64,000 nt of DNA from Marivita sp. (GTDB lineage: Bacteria > Pseudomonadota > Alphaproteobacteria > Rhodobacterales > Rhodobacteraceae), in NCBI RefSeq assembly GCF_022763305.1, contig NZ_JALEGT010000079.1, forward strand, positions 113,229 through 177,228, in the 5' to 3' direction. Positions 9,491 through 19,614 of the stretch are shown piece after piece. How positions within the stretch are numbered: the stretch's first letter is position 1; each line of letters opens with the position of its first letter. Below the pieces are notes generated by a model. That model saw nothing but the letters and a program-made list of their open reading frames with translations. It made no database searches and was not told where the DNA came from. The position numbers were made by a program, and so were the translations under genes.

Positions 9491-10981
9491 TTACCCCGCA
9501 AACCCGATGGTTGCCTCGATGGCGCGCTTCCACGCACCATATCTCCGGTCCCGGGCCTCTGACGGCATGTCCGGCTCGAACCGGGCATCCACCGCCCATT
9601 GCGCGGCGAAGGCCTCCATGTCGGGCAGAACGCCTGCCTTGTAGCCTGCAAGCCACGCCGCCCCCATCGCGGTGGTTTCCAGCACCTTGGGTCTCTCGAC
9701 GGGCGCGTCGATGATGTCTGACAGGAATTGCATCGTCCAGTCGGACGCGCTCATGCCGCCATCGACGCGCAGGGCGGTTTCGGATTGACCGGACCAGTCC
9801 GCCTTCATCGCCTCCAAGAGATCGCGGGTCTGGTATCCGACGCTTTCCAATGCCGCGCGCGCGAATTCCTCAGGGCCGGAATTGCGGGTCAGGCCGAAGA
9901 TTGCGCCGCGGCATTCGGCGTTCCAGTAGGGTGCGCCGAGGCCTGTAAAGGCCGGAACAAGCACCACGTCCTGCGTGTCGTCGGCTTTCTCTGCCAAGGG
10001 CTGGGTCTCTTTCGCCTCTCGGATGATCTTGAGGCCGTCGCGCAGCCATTGCACCACCGCGCCCGCGATGAAGATCGACCCTTCGAGCGCGTAGGTCGGT
10101 TTGCCGTCCAACTGGTAGGCGATGGTCGTCAGAAGCCGGTTGGTCGAGGTCACCGGCGTGTCGCCCGTGTTCAGAAGCGCAAAACAGCCCGTGCCATAGG
10201 TGGATTTCAGCATCCCCGGCTTGAAGCACGCCTGCCCCACGGTCGCCGCCTGCTGGTCGCCCGCGATGCCGCAGATCGGGATGGCGCGGCCAAAGAGGTC
10301 GGGGCGGGTTTCGCCGAAATCGGCGGCGCAGTCCTTGACCTCGGGCAGCAGCGACATCGGGATCCCCAGCTTGTCGCAGATGGTCTTGGACCAGCGGCCT
10401 TTGCGGATGTCATAGAGCATGGTGCGGGCAGCGTTGGTGGCGTCGGTGACATGCACCTTGCCCCCCGTCAGGTTCCAGACAAGCCACGTATCCACAGTGC
10501 CGAAGGCCAGCTCGCCCGCCTCGGCCCGCGCGCGCACGCCGTCCACATTGTCGAGGATCCAAGCCAGTTTCGTGCCGCTGAAATACGGGTCCAGCAGCAG
10601 GCCGGTGCGGTCGGTCACGACGTCTTCGAAGCCTTCGGACTTGAGGCGCTTGCAGTGATCGGAGGTGCGACGGTCCTGCCAGACGATGGCGTTGAACACC
10701 GGCTTGCCGGTGACGCGGTCCCAGACCAGCGTGGTTTCGCGCTGGTTGGTGATGCCGATGGCGGCAATCTCGTCGGCCCCGACCGGGGCCTTCTCGATCG
10801 CGGCGCGGCAGGTGGCGGCAGTTGTGGACCAGAGGTCGGACGGGTCATGTTCGACCCAACCGCTTTGCGGGTAGTGCTGGGTGAATTCCTCCTGCGCCGA
10901 GGCGACAACGGTCAGGCTGGTGTCGAACAGAATGGCACGGGTCGAGGTGGTGCCCTGATCAATGGCAAGGATATGGGTCAT
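9491..10981 (-). CDS. glpK: glycerol kinase
   Basis: Phosphorylates glycerol to sn-glycerol 3-phosphate. The ATG at 10981 ([20 protein letters not shown]) gives 496 residues, the standard length. FGGY-kinase features are visible: the N-terminal DQGTT phosphate loop, GIAGDQQAA, and the C-terminal [10 protein letters not shown]. It lies 121 bases downstream of glpD on the same strand, with a small GCCGGG/CCCGGC hairpin between them. No glycerol facilitator or glycerol ABC transporter is seen nearby. Confidence 0.96.
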   Translation of the reverse strand: MTHILAIDQGTTSTRAILFDTSLTVVASAQEEFTQHYPQSGWVEHDPSDLWSTTAATCRAAIEKAPVGADEIAAIGITNQRETTLVWDRVTGKPVFNAIVWQDRRTSDHCKRLKSEGFEDVVTDRTGLLLDPYFSGTKLAWILDNVDGVRARAEAGELAFGTVDTWLVWNLTGGKVHVTDATNAARTMLYDIRKGRWSKTICDKLGIPMSLLPEVKDCAADFGETRPDLFGRAIPICGIAGDQQAATVGQACFKPGMLKSTYGTGCFALLNTGDTPVTSTNRLLTTIAYQLDGKPTYALEGSIFIAGAVVQWLRDGLKIIREAKETQPLAEKADDTQDVVLVPAFTGLGAPYWNAECRGAIFGLTRNSGPEEFARAALESVGYQTRDLLEAMKADWSGQSETALRVDGGMSASDWTMQFLSDIIDAPVERPKVLETTAMGAAWLAGYKAGVLPDMEAFAAQWAVDARFEPDMPSEARDRRYGAWKRAIEATIGFAG

Positions 10982-11102
10982 GTGCGGCGGGCCTCCCTGG
11001 TGGTCCTGTCCCCCGGTTTCGTCCGGGAGATCGTCTGTCTGATGTCGGATCGCCCCATTCAACGGCATGGCGCGCCGGGGTCAAGCCCGGCCTCGGACGG
11101 CG

Positions 11103-12698
11103 TCATTCGGCGGCGTTGCGGCACGGCACGCGATGCGCGGCCATCCAGCGATCCAGGGCCGCGATCTGATCGGCGGTCAGACGCAGGCCGAGCTTGGTGC
11201 GGCGCCAGACGACGTCTTCGGCGGTGCGGGCGTATTCCTGCTCCATGAGCCAGCGCACTTCCGCCTCGGTCAGGGTGGCGCCGAATGCGCGGCCGAGGTC
11301 CTCGACAGCCCGCGCGTCACCAAGAACGGATGTGGCTTCCGTGCCGTAGGCGCGCACGAGGCGACGGGCCCAGACCGGACCGAGGAAGGGATAGGCGTCC
11401 TGCAGATCGGCCACGAGCCTGTCGAACCGCGCGACCGGGAAATCCCCGCCGGGCAAGGGCACACCTGCGGTCCAGGGAACCTTCACGTCCGATAGATGCT
11501 GCGCGATCTTGTCCAGCGCACTTTCCGCCAACCTGCGATAGGTCGTGATCTTGCCGCCAAAGATGTTGAGCACGGGCGCGCCGCCTGCCGTATCGACCTT
11601 GAGCGTGTAGTCGCGGGTGGCCGCTGTCGCGCTGGTGGCGCCGTCATCATAGAGCGGGCGCACCCCGGAATAGGTCCAGACCACATCTGCATCGGTCAGG
11701 TCCTGCTTGAAATAGCGGTTTGCAAAATCGAGCAGATAGGCCTGCTCTTTCGGCGTGCAGACGGGCGTGTTGGATGGATCGTCATGTTCGGCATCTGTGG
11801 TGCCGATCAGGGTGAAATCGGTCTCGTAGGGGATGGCAAAGATGATGCGTCCATCGGTGCCCTGAAAGAAGTAGCACTTGCCGTGATCGTAAAGCTTGCG
11901 CGTCACGATATGCGACCCGCGCACAAGGCGGACGCCTTCCTTTGAATTGAGCCGGGCCTTGGTCTGGATGATGTCCCCCACCCAGGGGCCACCGGCATTC
12001 ACCAGCATCCGGGCCTGATGGGTGCGGGTTTCTCCTTTTTCGGTATTTTGCGTTTCGATGCGCCAGAGATCGCCTTCCCGGCTGGCCGACAGCACCTTGG
12101 TCCGCGTCAGGATCGTCGCACCGCGTGACTCGGCATCGCGCGCATTGAGCACGACGAGGCGGGAGTCCTCGACCCAGCAATCGGAGTATTCATAAGCCTT
12201 GGCAAAGCGATCCTGAAGCGGCGCGCCTTCCGGCGTGCCCGCAAGCGACAGGGTGGATGTGCCCGGAAGAATGTCCCTCCCCCCCAGAATGTCATACAGG
12301 AAAAGACCCAGTCGGATCAGCCAAGCCGGCCGGCGCCCCTTCATCCACGGCATCACACGGCTGAGCAGGCGCGAGGTCGGCGTTTCGCTTTCGAAGCGCA
12401 TATCCGGATGATAGGGTAGAACAAAACGCATCGGCCAGCTGATATGCGGCATCGCCTTGAGCAGCACCTCGCGTTCGATCAGTGCCTCGCGAACAAGGCG
12501 GAACTCGAAATATTCGAGATAGCGCAACCCGCCATGAAAGAGCTTGGTCGAGGCCGAGGACGTTGCAGAGGCAAGGTCGTTCATCTCGGCGAGGGTGACG
12601 GACAGGCCGCGCCCGGCCGCATCGCGCGCGATGCCGCATCCGTTGATGCCGCCACCGATAATGAAGAGGTCCGTCGGTTCGCTCTGCTGGTCAACCAT
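11103..12698 (-). CDS. glpD: aerobic glycerol-3-phosphate dehydrogenase
   Basis: A membrane-associated FAD enzyme that oxidises glycerol 3-phosphate to dihydroxyacetone phosphate and passes electrons to quinone. The start at 12698 (MVDQQSEPTDLFIIGGG) has a GGAAAGG site 9 bases upstream and gives 531 residues; an ATG three codons earlier is possible. It shows the FAD motif GGGINGCGIARDAAGRG, the typical SSASTKLFHGGLRYLEYFEFRLVREAL region and a C-terminal DAO_C domain. It pairs with glpK downstream and faces divergent glpR, an ordinary glycerol regulon. Confidence 0.96.
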   Translation of the reverse strand: MVDQQSEPTDLFIIGGGINGCGIARDAAGRGLSVTLAEMNDLASATSSASTKLFHGGLRYLEYFEFRLVREALIEREVLLKAMPHISWPMRFVLPYHPDMRFESETPTSRLLSRVMPWMKGRRPAWLIRLGLFLYDILGGRDILPGTSTLSLAGTPEGAPLQDRFAKAYEYSDCWVEDSRLVVLNARDAESRGATILTRTKVLSASREGDLWRIETQNTEKGETRTHQARMLVNAGGPWVGDIIQTKARLNSKEGVRLVRGSHIVTRKLYDHGKCYFFQGTDGRIIFAIPYETDFTLIGTTDAEHDDPSNTPVCTPKEQAYLLDFANRYFKQDLTDADVVWTYSGVRPLYDDGATSATAATRDYTLKVDTAGGAPVLNIFGGKITTYRRLAESALDKIAQHLSDVKVPWTAGVPLPGGDFPVARFDRLVADLQDAYPFLGPVWARRLVRAYGTEATSVLGDARAVEDLGRAFGATLTEAEVRWLMEQEYARTAEDVVWRRTKLGLRLTADQIAALDRWMAAHRVPCRNAAE

Positions 12699-12773
12699 GC
12701 TGCACATCCTTTCCCGACCGGAGGAAACCCGGGCGCCTGTATGCGCCCTTGGACCCCGATCAGGCAAGGCGAA

Positions 12774-12798
12774 TTTTTTCGTTTTTGTTCGCTTTTTG
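12774..12798. promoter_or_regulatory. candidate GlpR operator in glpD-glpR gap
   Basis: The T-rich stretch has repeated TTTTTCG / TTTGTTCG units, similar in kind to the TTTCG-type direct repeats of DeoR-family repressors. It lies upstream of glpD in the divergent glpD/glpR region. The match is by eye only. The remaining part of this 248-base gap shows no other clear element. Confidence 0.35.
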
Positions 12799-12946
12799 CC
12801 ATGGCTCTGATTGCAAAGAACAATTGCCGCTAGGTTTTCGCGCCCCGGCCCCGCTATGATCGCGGAACCAACACCCAACCGATCCGACCTTTCGTGGAAT
12901 CACGACGCGTCGGCCTCGCAGGACCGCTCAGAGGACCCCGGCTCCC

Positions 12947-13711
12947 ATGTCCCACGCCTTTCGCCACCGTGAGATCCTCGACATTGCGCGCAAGGAGGGT
13001 CAGGTCACGGTCGAGGGACTTGCCCGGCATTTTGGCGTCACGCTGCAGACCATCCGGCGGGATCTTTCGGACCTTGCCGAGGACGGGCGTCTGGAACGGG
13101 TCCATGGCGGCGCGATGCTGCCGTCCAGCACGAGCAATATCGGGTACGAGCAGCGCCGCACGCTGAATGCGAAATCCAAGGCGGCGATGGCACGCGCCTG
13201 TGCCCAGCGCATCCCGAACAACATCTCGCTCTTTCTGAACATCGGCACCAGCACCGAAGCGGTGGCGCGCGAGTTGCGCAACCACCGCAACCTGCTCGTG
13301 ATCACCAACAACATGAACGTCGCCAACATTCTGGCCGAAACGCAGGACTGCGAAGTGGTCGTGACCGGGGGCAACCTGCGCCGCGTCGATGGCGGTCTGG
13401 TGGGCAAGCTGGCAACCGACACCATCCTGCAGTTCAAGTTCGACCTTGCCGTCATCGGCTGTTCCGCGCTGGACCGGGATGGCGACCTTCTTGACTTTGA
13501 CATCCAGGAGGTGGGCGTCAGTCAGGCGATCCTGCAGCAATCGCGCCGGACCTATCTGGTGGCGGACGCCTCCAAGCTCAAACGCAACGCGCCTGCGCGC
13601 ATTGCGTCGCTGTCCGCGATCGGCACCATGTTCACCGACGCGCCGCTGCCCGGGGATCTGCCCGAGAAATGCGCCGCTTGGGATACCGAAGTGGTGGTTG
13701 CCCGGCCTTAA
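12947..13711 (+). CDS. glpR: DeoR-family glycerol-3-phosphate regulon repressor
   Basis: A 254-residue DeoR protein. The N-terminal winged HTH (residues about 6-58, with [13 protein letters not shown] as recognition helix) is followed by the DeoR sensor domain with [10 protein letters not shown] and GGNLRR. The divergent position next to glpD-glpK identifies it as GlpR, which is released by glycerol 3-phosphate in known systems. Its stop codon TAA overlaps the opposite-strand cobQ stop within a shared TTAA. Confidence 0.9.
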   Translation: MSHAFRHREILDIARKEGQVTVEGLARHFGVTLQTIRRDLSDLAEDGRLERVHGGAMLPSSTSNIGYEQRRTLNAKSKAAMARACAQRIPNNISLFLNIGTSTEAVARELRNHRNLLVITNNMNVANILAETQDCEVVVTGGNLRRVDGGLVGKLATDTILQFKFDLAVIGCSALDRDGDLLDFDIQEVGVSQAILQQSRRTYLVADASKLKRNAPARIASLSAIGTMFTDAPLPGDLPEKCAAWDTEVVVARP

Positions 13712-15183
13712 GCCCTGATCGGACGGGCCGCAGCCAGAAGGCCGTCGATGTCGAGATGCGCCTCCATATGCGCAGCAAGGTCGTTGAGCGTCCGGTCCAC
13801 CGTGCGGGTGTAATCCGCCCCACCCGACGCATGCCCCATCTGGCGCAGGAAGGCCTGCCTGAACCCGCCATTGGCGAAGAGCCCGTGCAGGTAGGTCCCC
13901 ATCACCCGCCCATTGCCGGACACCGCCCCATCGGGTGCATCACCAATCCGGGCGAAGGGTCGGGCACTGTCCGGGCCTATGGTCTGGCCGATATGGATCT
14001 CGTACCCGTCAAAGCCCGCTCCCGTCGGCACATGCACGGCATCCACGCGGGTCAGCGTCTTGCGCGGCTGCATCTCGGTTGTCACGTCCAGCAGCCCCAG
14101 CCCTTTCGTCGACCCCGCGTCCCCCTCCAACCCGTCGGGATCGTCGATGCGCGTGCCCAGCATCTGGTATCCGCCACAAATCCCCAGAACTCGGCCACCC
14201 CGCCGCAGATGCGCCTTAATGTCGATGTCCCAGCCCTGCGCGCGCAGGAAGGCCAGATCGGCGCGGGTGGATTTGGTGCCGGGCAGCACGATCAGATCGG
14301 CATCACCGGGCAGCGCCTGCCCGGGCGGCACCATGGTCAGGCGGATTTCCGGTTCGGCCTTGAGCGGATCGAGATCGTCGAAATTGGCGATCCGAGACAG
14401 CATCGGACAGGCGATGTGGAACCCCTGCCCGCCACTGGTCTCGGCCAGTTCCACGGCATCCTCGGCAGGCAACAGATGCGCCGCGTCGAACCACGGCAGG
14501 ACGCCATATCCCGTCCAGCCGGTGTGGTCTTCGATGGCGCGGTAGCCGTCTTCGAACAGGGATACGTCCCCGCGAAACTTGTTCACCAGAAACCCGGCAA
14601 CCTGCGCCACATCTTCGTCGGTCATCACCGCGCGTGTGCCGACGATCTGCGCGATCACCCCGCCCCGGTCGATGTCGCCGGCAACGATCACCGGCACATC
14701 CGCGGCACAGGCAAAACCCATATTGGCGATGTCACCGCGCCGCAGGTTGACCTCGGCCGGGCTGCCCGCGCCTTCGACAAGGATCAGATCGGCAGTCTTG
14801 GCAAGGGTGTGAAAGCTGTCCAGCACCACATCCAGCAACACGCCCCGATCCTCGCGAAAGCGGCGTGCCTCAAGCCAGCCGCGCACTTGGCCTTGCACGA
14901 TGACCTGCGATCCCCGATCGCTTTCGGGCTTGAGAAGAACCGGATTCATATGCACCGACAGATCGCGCCCGCAGGCAATGGCCTGCAGCGCCTGCGCGCG
15001 GCCAATCTCGCCCCCATCGGCGGTCACGGCGGCGTTGTTCGACATGTTCTGCGGCTTGAACGGCGCCACGGACAACCCACGCAGATGCGCCGCGCGGCAG
15101 AGACCGGCCACCAGCATGGACTTGCCGACATTCGACCCGGTGCCCTGGATCATCAGCGCGCGCGGAGTGGTCGTGGTGGTCAT
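13708..15183 (-). CDS. cobQ: cobyric acid synthase
   Basis: Amidates four carboxyl groups of adenosyl-cobyrinic acid a,c-diamide in cobalamin synthesis. The 491-residue length is standard. It has the N-terminal P-loop-like [22 protein letters not shown], and a class I glutaminase domain with Cys336 ([10 protein letters not shown]) and His433 (GTYLHGLF). It is alone here, without neighbouring cob genes. B12 is needed by BchE in this window. No cobalamin riboswitch fits in the 68-base gap upstream. Confidence 0.95.
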   Translation of the reverse strand: MTTTTTPRALMIQGTGSNVGKSMLVAGLCRAAHLRGLSVAPFKPQNMSNNAAVTADGGEIGRAQALQAIACGRDLSVHMNPVLLKPESDRGSQVIVQGQVRGWLEARRFREDRGVLLDVVLDSFHTLAKTADLILVEGAGSPAEVNLRRGDIANMGFACAADVPVIVAGDIDRGGVIAQIVGTRAVMTDEDVAQVAGFLVNKFRGDVSLFEDGYRAIEDHTGWTGYGVLPWFDAAHLLPAEDAVELAETSGGQGFHIACPMLSRIANFDDLDPLKAEPEIRLTMVPPGQALPGDADLIVLPGTKSTRADLAFLRAQGWDIDIKAHLRRGGRVLGICGGYQMLGTRIDDPDGLEGDAGSTKGLGLLDVTTEMQPRKTLTRVDAVHVPTGAGFDGYEIHIGQTIGPDSARPFARIGDAPDGAVSGNGRVMGTYLHGLFANGGFRQAFLRQMGHASGGADYTRTVDRTLNDLAAHMEAHLDIDGLLAAARPIRA

Positions 15184-15251
15184 GCGCAGCCCTCAAGCCT
15201 TCTGTGCTGCGCCCGCCTACTGTGTTCGCGGCGGCGTGTCGATGGGTCGGA

Positions 15252-16274
15252 TCACATCCGCAGATCACGCAGAGAGCCGCGCATCTGCACGCTGCACTCC
15301 AGCTCAAGGGACACGCCCGCGCTGCGTTTTTCCACCATGTCGATCAGCGCCTCGGCCGCCCTGCGCCCCATGTCGCGATGCGGCACATGCACTGTGGTAA
15401 TCTGCGGCGTGACGATCCGGGCAAGTTCGATGTCGTCGAACCCGGTGATCGAGACATCCTCGGGCACCGAAAGCCCAATCTCGCGCGCGCCGCGCAGCGC
15501 CCCGACGGCCAGAACGTCATTGCCGCACATGATCACGGTTGGTGGGGTTTCGGCCTGCATCAGGGTGCGCAGCGCCGCAGCCCCGTTGTCGATCTCGTAG
15601 GGGGTTTCGATCACGCGCAATGCGTCCGGATCAAGCCCCCCCTCGGCCAAAGCCTCGCGCAGCCCCGCCACACGCGCAGCCGCCCGGTCATTGCCATCGG
15701 TGATCCCCGAGACCATGGCAATGCGCCGGTGGCCGAAGGCGATGACCTGCCGCGCCAGCGCGCGCATGGCGCTGCGGTTGTCGAACCCCACGGTGGGCTG
15801 TGTGCCGTTGGGCCGGTAGACCCAGGACGCCAGCACCGGAATGGACCGGGCGCGGAGATAGTTGTAGATCGCCGGATCGCGGTCATGGCCGATGAGCAGC
15901 AACCCATCCGCCCCCCGCGCGACAAGGGCGCGGATCTGCTCTTCCTCGATCTGCGGCTGGTAGGCCGAGCTGGCGACAAGCAGGGTATACCCCCGCGTGT
16001 GCAGTTCCTCCTGGAAGGTCTGAAGCCCACGCGCAAAGATCGCGTTGTCCATGGTCGGGATGATCGCGCCGATGGTGAAGGTGCGCTTGGCCGCCATGAC
16101 CCGCGCGCCGAAATTGGGCGTGTAGCCCAAGGCCTCGACTGCGGCCATGACCCGTGTCCGGGTCTGTTCGACCACCCGTTCGGGCGAATTCAGGCAGCGC
16201 GACACAGTCGCCGTCGACACGCCAGCCGCGCGGGCCACGTCGTCGAGGGTGGGCACGGTGCTCGCGTCCGCCAT
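15252..16274 (-). CDS. LacI-family transcriptional regulator
   Basis: The start at 16274 (MADASTVPTLDDVARAAGVS) follows AGGAAAGGAG and gives 340 residues. The N-terminal LacI HTH (VSTATVSRCLNSPERV) and hinge are followed by a periplasmic-binding-protein-like effector domain. It is divergent from the hpsN-like operon, with two LacI-type operators in between, so it most likely controls that operon and itself. The effector is unknown; a sulfonate or polyol intermediate would fit the context. Confidence 0.9.
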   Translation of the reverse strand: MADASTVPTLDDVARAAGVSTATVSRCLNSPERVVEQTRTRVMAAVEALGYTPNFGARVMAAKRTFTIGAIIPTMDNAIFARGLQTFQEELHTRGYTLLVASSAYQPQIEEEQIRALVARGADGLLLIGHDRDPAIYNYLRARSIPVLASWVYRPNGTQPTVGFDNRSAMRALARQVIAFGHRRIAMVSGITDGNDRAAARVAGLREALAEGGLDPDALRVIETPYEIDNGAAALRTLMQAETPPTVIMCGNDVLAVGALRGAREIGLSVPEDVSITGFDDIELARIVTPQITTVHVPHRDMGRRAAEALIDMVEKRSAGVSLELECSVQMRGSLRDLRM

Positions 16275-16345
16275 GGATCTCCTTTCCTGCGCTGAACGGC
16301 GTCGACTGCAGGCCAGACAAAGCCGAAAAACCGCTTTGCACAAGA

Positions 16346-16359
16346 TGTAAGCGATTGCA
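16346..16359. promoter_or_regulatory. LacI-type operator 1
   Basis: TGTAAGCGATTGCA is a near-palindrome of the LacI-family form TGYAAGCGCTTRCA, with one symmetry break. It lies 72 bases from the lacI-like start codon and 23 bp centre to centre from operator 2. Confidence 0.75.
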
Positions 16360-16368
16360 TGGCGCAAA

Positions 16369-16382
16369 TGCAAGCGCTTACA
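16369..16382. promoter_or_regulatory. LacI-type operator 2
   Basis: TGCAAGCGCTTACA is a strong LacI-family operator (central AAGCGCTT). With operator 1 it forms a closely spaced pair that a dimeric or tetrameric repressor could occupy together. It stands 170 bases upstream of the hpsN-like start. Confidence 0.8.
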
Positions 16383-16551
16383 CTGACCCCAGAATCACAC
16401 CCGCCGTCCGGTTTTCGAGTGGGGTCCCGCCGCATGTATACCGTCCTTGCGACGGCTCTGGTTGTTCTGCCAAGTGGCAGTCCACGGGCCGGGTCACGAC
16501 GGGCGCGCAGAGACACCGACGCCGGACATAAACGAACAGGACACCCCGACG

Positions 16552-17859
16552 ATGACACGAGACTACCTGAAAAAAGCGACCCTGACGGCGAAATCGGACG
16601 CGTCCGAAGTGCATGAAACGGTCAAGACCATCCTTGTCGACATCGAGGTGGGTGGCGACGCCAAGGCGATGGAGTACGCAAGGAAGTTCGACCAGTACGA
16701 GGGCAATGTCCTGCTGACGCCCGACGACATCGACGCGGCCTGCGCGCTGGTTCCGGAAAAGCTCAAGCGCGACATCCAGTTCTCGCATGACAACGTCAAA
16801 CGCTTTGCCGAAGCGCAAAAGGCCACCGTGTCGGATGTCGAGGTGGAGATCGTGCCGGGCATGATCGCCGGTCAGAAGGCGATCCCGGTGGATGCGGCAG
16901 GTTGCTATGTGCCCGGTGGCCGTTACAGCCACATCGCGTCCGCCATCATGACCGTGACCACCGCCAAGGTCGCGGGCTGCCGCCACATCACCGCCTGTTC
17001 GCCGCCCCGCCCCGGTGTCGGCATCGCGCCCGCCATCGTCTACGCCGCGCATATCTGCGGTGCGGACAAGATCATGGCGATGGGCGGCGTGCAGGGTGTG
17101 GCTGCAATGACCTTTGGTCTGTTCGGTCTGCCAAAGGCCAACATCCTTGTCGGCCCCGGCAACCAGTTCGTTGCCGAAGCCAAGCGCATCCTGTTTGGCC
17201 GCGTCGGCATCGACATGATCGCGGGACCCACAGACAGTCTGATCCTGGCCGACAAGACCGCTGACGCGCATATCGTGGCAACCGACCTCGTGAGTCAGGC
17301 GGAACATGGCTACAACTCTCCCGTCTGGCTGGTGACGGATGACCGCGCGCTGGCGGAAAAGGTGATGGAGCTGGTCCCCGGCCTAATCGCCGACCTGCCG
17401 GAGGTGAACAGCCAGAACGCCGCCGCCGCATGGCGCGACTATGCCGAGGTGATCGTCTGCTCCGACCGCGAGGCGATGGCCGCCTGTTCCGACGAATACG
17501 CCCCCGAACACCTGACGGTGCAGGCCGAGGATCTGGATTGGTGGCTCAATCGCCTGACCTGCTACGGCTCGCTATTCCTTGGCGAGGAAACCACCGTGTC
17601 CTATGGCGACAAGGCGACCGGCACCAACCATGTGCTGCCAACTTCGGGTGCCGCCAGCTATACGGGCGGTCTGTCGGTGCACAAATACATGAAGATCGTC
17701 ACCTGGCAGCGCGCCACCCGCGAAGGGTCGCGTGCCATTGCCGAAGCGACGGCCCGCATCTCCCGCCTCGAAGGCATGGAGGGCCATGCCCGCGCGGCGG
17801 ATGTGCGTCTTGCCAAGTACTTCCCCGGCGTGAATTTCGACCTGACCGCCGATGGCTGA
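16552..17859 (+). CDS. hpsN: sulfopropanediol 3-dehydrogenase (HisD-like)
   Basis: A 435-residue member of the histidinol dehydrogenase family. HisD zinc and catalytic positions are kept: Gln249/His252 in SQAEHGYNS, and APEHL. The opening YLKKATLTAKSDASEV and the operon with two alcohol dehydrogenases instead of his genes match HpsN, which oxidises (R)-2,3-dihydroxypropane-1-sulfonate to sulfolactate with NAD. The ATG at 16552 is chosen because conservation begins there, although the upstream site is weak. It is the first gene downstream of the LacI operators. A different polyol-type substrate remains possible. Confidence 0.78.
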   Translation: MTRDYLKKATLTAKSDASEVHETVKTILVDIEVGGDAKAMEYARKFDQYEGNVLLTPDDIDAACALVPEKLKRDIQFSHDNVKRFAEAQKATVSDVEVEIVPGMIAGQKAIPVDAAGCYVPGGRYSHIASAIMTVTTAKVAGCRHITACSPPRPGVGIAPAIVYAAHICGADKIMAMGGVQGVAAMTFGLFGLPKANILVGPGNQFVAEAKRILFGRVGIDMIAGPTDSLILADKTADAHIVATDLVSQAEHGYNSPVWLVTDDRALAEKVMELVPGLIADLPEVNSQNAAAAWRDYAEVIVCSDREAMAACSDEYAPEHLTVQAEDLDWWLNRLTCYGSLFLGEETTVSYGDKATGTNHVLPTSGAASYTGGLSVHKYMKIVTWQRATREGSRAIAEATARISRLEGMEGHARAADVRLAKYFPGVNFDLTADG

Positions 17860-18613
17860 TATGGACAGACTGTTCCACCTTGGCGGCAAGGTGGCCGTCG
17901 TCACCGGTGCCAGTTCCGGCCTCGGTCGGCGCGCAGCACTGGCACTAGGTGCGGCCGGCGCGATGGTGGTGGGTGTCGCGCGGCGGCAGGCCGAACTGGA
18001 GAGCCTGTGTCGGGAGATCGGCTTTGCGGCGGCCTATGTCGTGGGCGACGTGACCGACCGCGACGGCCTTCCCGCGCTTGTCGAAGCGATTTCGACGCCG
18101 TTCGGCCCACCCGACATCGTGGTGCACGCAGCCGGGATCAACACCCGTGAGGCGGCAGATGACGTTACAGCCGAGGGCTGGGACATGACCCTATCGCTGA
18201 ACCTGTCAGCCCCGTTCTTCCTATCGCAGGCCTTGGTGCCCGCGATGAAGGCAAAAGGCTGGGGCCGGATCGTCAACTTCGCCTCGCTCCAAACCACGCG
18301 CGCCTTTCCGGGCGGCATCGCCTATGGCGCTACCAAAGGGGGGATCGCCCAACTGACCCGCGCCATGGCCGAGGCGTGGTCGCCGCACGGCATCACCGCC
18401 AATGCCATCGGTCCGGGGTTCTTTCCGACCGAACTTACGCAGGCGGTGTTTTCCGACCCCGACCGCGCGGCACGGAATGCGGCGCAGACCTGCATCGGGC
18501 GGAATGGCCGGATGGAGGATATCGACGGCCCGATCCTGTTCCTCTGCTCGGACGCATCGGCCTATGTCACGGGGCAGGTTCTCATGGTGGACGGAGGGTT
18601 TACCGCGAAATGA
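17852..18613 (+). CDS. short-chain dehydrogenase, HpsO-type by context
   Basis: A 253-residue classical SDR with TGASSGLG for NAD(P), HAAGIN, the catalytic Ser in NFASLQ and Tyr/Lys in YGATKGG. Its start overlaps the hpsN-like stop by 8 bases and its stop overlaps the next ATG (ATGA), so the three genes form one operon. In DHPS degraders HpsO is an SDR that acts with HpsP to interconvert the DHPS enantiomers. I assign that role by synteny, not by sequence detail. Confidence 0.75.
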   Translation: MADMDRLFHLGGKVAVVTGASSGLGRRAALALGAAGAMVVGVARRQAELESLCREIGFAAAYVVGDVTDRDGLPALVEAISTPFGPPDIVVHAAGINTREAADDVTAEGWDMTLSLNLSAPFFLSQALVPAMKAKGWGRIVNFASLQTTRAFPGGIAYGATKGGIAQLTRAMAEAWSPHGITANAIGPGFFPTELTQAVFSDPDRAARNAAQTCIGRNGRMEDIDGPILFLCSDASAYVTGQVLMVDGGFTAK

Positions 18614-19590
18614 AGGCGCTGATGTACGAAGGTGTCGAAACGCTGGCCTATCGGGAGGTGCCCGACATCACGGCGCGCGAGGGGGAACACTTGATCCGGA
18701 TCGCGGCGGTGGGGATCTGCGGGTCCGACATGCACGCCTATCTGGGTCACGATGCCCGCCGCCCCGCCCCGCTGATCCTTGGGCACGAGGCGGCAGGTGT
18801 GGTTCAGGGTGGGCCGATGGATAGCACCCGCGTGACAATCAATCCGCTTGTGACCTGCGGCACCTGCCCCGCCTGCACAAGCGCGCGGGAGAACCTTTGC
18901 CCCACGCGCCAGATCATCTCGATGGAGCCGCGACCGGGCGCCTTTGCGCAATACGTCTCGATGCCCGCGTCGAACCTTGTCACCGTGCCGGACGCGGTCC
19001 CTTTGGACAAAGCGGCACTGGCCGAACCCTTGGCCGTAAGCTGGCACACCGCCCGGCTGGCCCTGACGGCGCTGCATCCGTCGATGGAGCGCCGGGCGCT
19101 TGTGCTGGGTGGAGGTGCCATCGGGCTCGCGGCATCGCTCGCGCTCAAGGCGATGGGGGTTGAGGCCGTCACGATTGTCGAACCCAACCCGACACGCCGC
19201 GGCTTCCTGACCGACACCTGCGGAGAAACCGCCTTGGCCGACCCGGACGGGATGTATCCCCTGATCATCGACGCCGTGGGCTATGCCGCCACCCGCGCGG
19301 CGGCCTCGGCCCATGCGCAACCCGGGGGCGTCATCGGTCATGTGGGCCTTGGCGAGGACACAGGCGGTCTCGATGTGCGTCGCATGACGCTGCAGGAGAT
19401 CACCTTCATCGGCACCTACACCTACACCGGGCAGGATTTCCGCGACACCGCTCAGGCGATTTTTGACGGACGGCTTGGCCCGCTTGACTGGTTCCAGACC
19501 CGCCCGCTGGCCGGCGGCGCGGCCGCCTTTCACGATCTGCACCACGGCGCGGTTGCCACACCGAAGATCATCCTTGATCCTTGGGCCTGA
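18610..19590 (+). CDS. zinc-dependent alcohol dehydrogenase, HpsP-type by context
   Basis: A 326-residue medium-chain zinc dehydrogenase. Catalytic zinc residues are in GICGSD and GHEAAG, the structural zinc Cys set is in CGTCPACTSARENLC, and the Rossmann loop is LGGGAIGLAASLAL. The ATG overlaps the SDR stop. It is the third gene of the hpsN-SDR-ADH operon, the position expected for HpsP, the second dehydrogenase of DHPS enantiomer conversion. It is somewhat short for the family (usually about 340-350). Confidence 0.75.
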   Translation: MKALMYEGVETLAYREVPDITAREGEHLIRIAAVGICGSDMHAYLGHDARRPAPLILGHEAAGVVQGGPMDSTRVTINPLVTCGTCPACTSARENLCPTRQIISMEPRPGAFAQYVSMPASNLVTVPDAVPLDKAALAEPLAVSWHTARLALTALHPSMERRALVLGGGAIGLAASLALKAMGVEAVTIVEPNPTRRGFLTDTCGETALADPDGMYPLIIDAVGYAATRAAASAHAQPGGVIGHVGLGEDTGGLDVRRMTLQEITFIGTYTYTGQDFRDTAQAIFDGRLGPLDWFQTRPLAGGAAAFHDLHHGAVATPKIILDPWA

Positions 19591-19614
19591 CCCAACCCCG
19601 ACAGGAGACCTGAC

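Noticed and set aside
15184..15251. Cobalamin riboswitch before cobQ
   Set aside because: The gap is only 68 bases, too short for the element, and no B12-box-like sequence is seen.
13669..15600. 643-codon open frame on the plus strand
   Set aside because: It is antisense to cobQ and runs into the lacI-like gene; composition is of shadow type and there is no ribosome-binding site.
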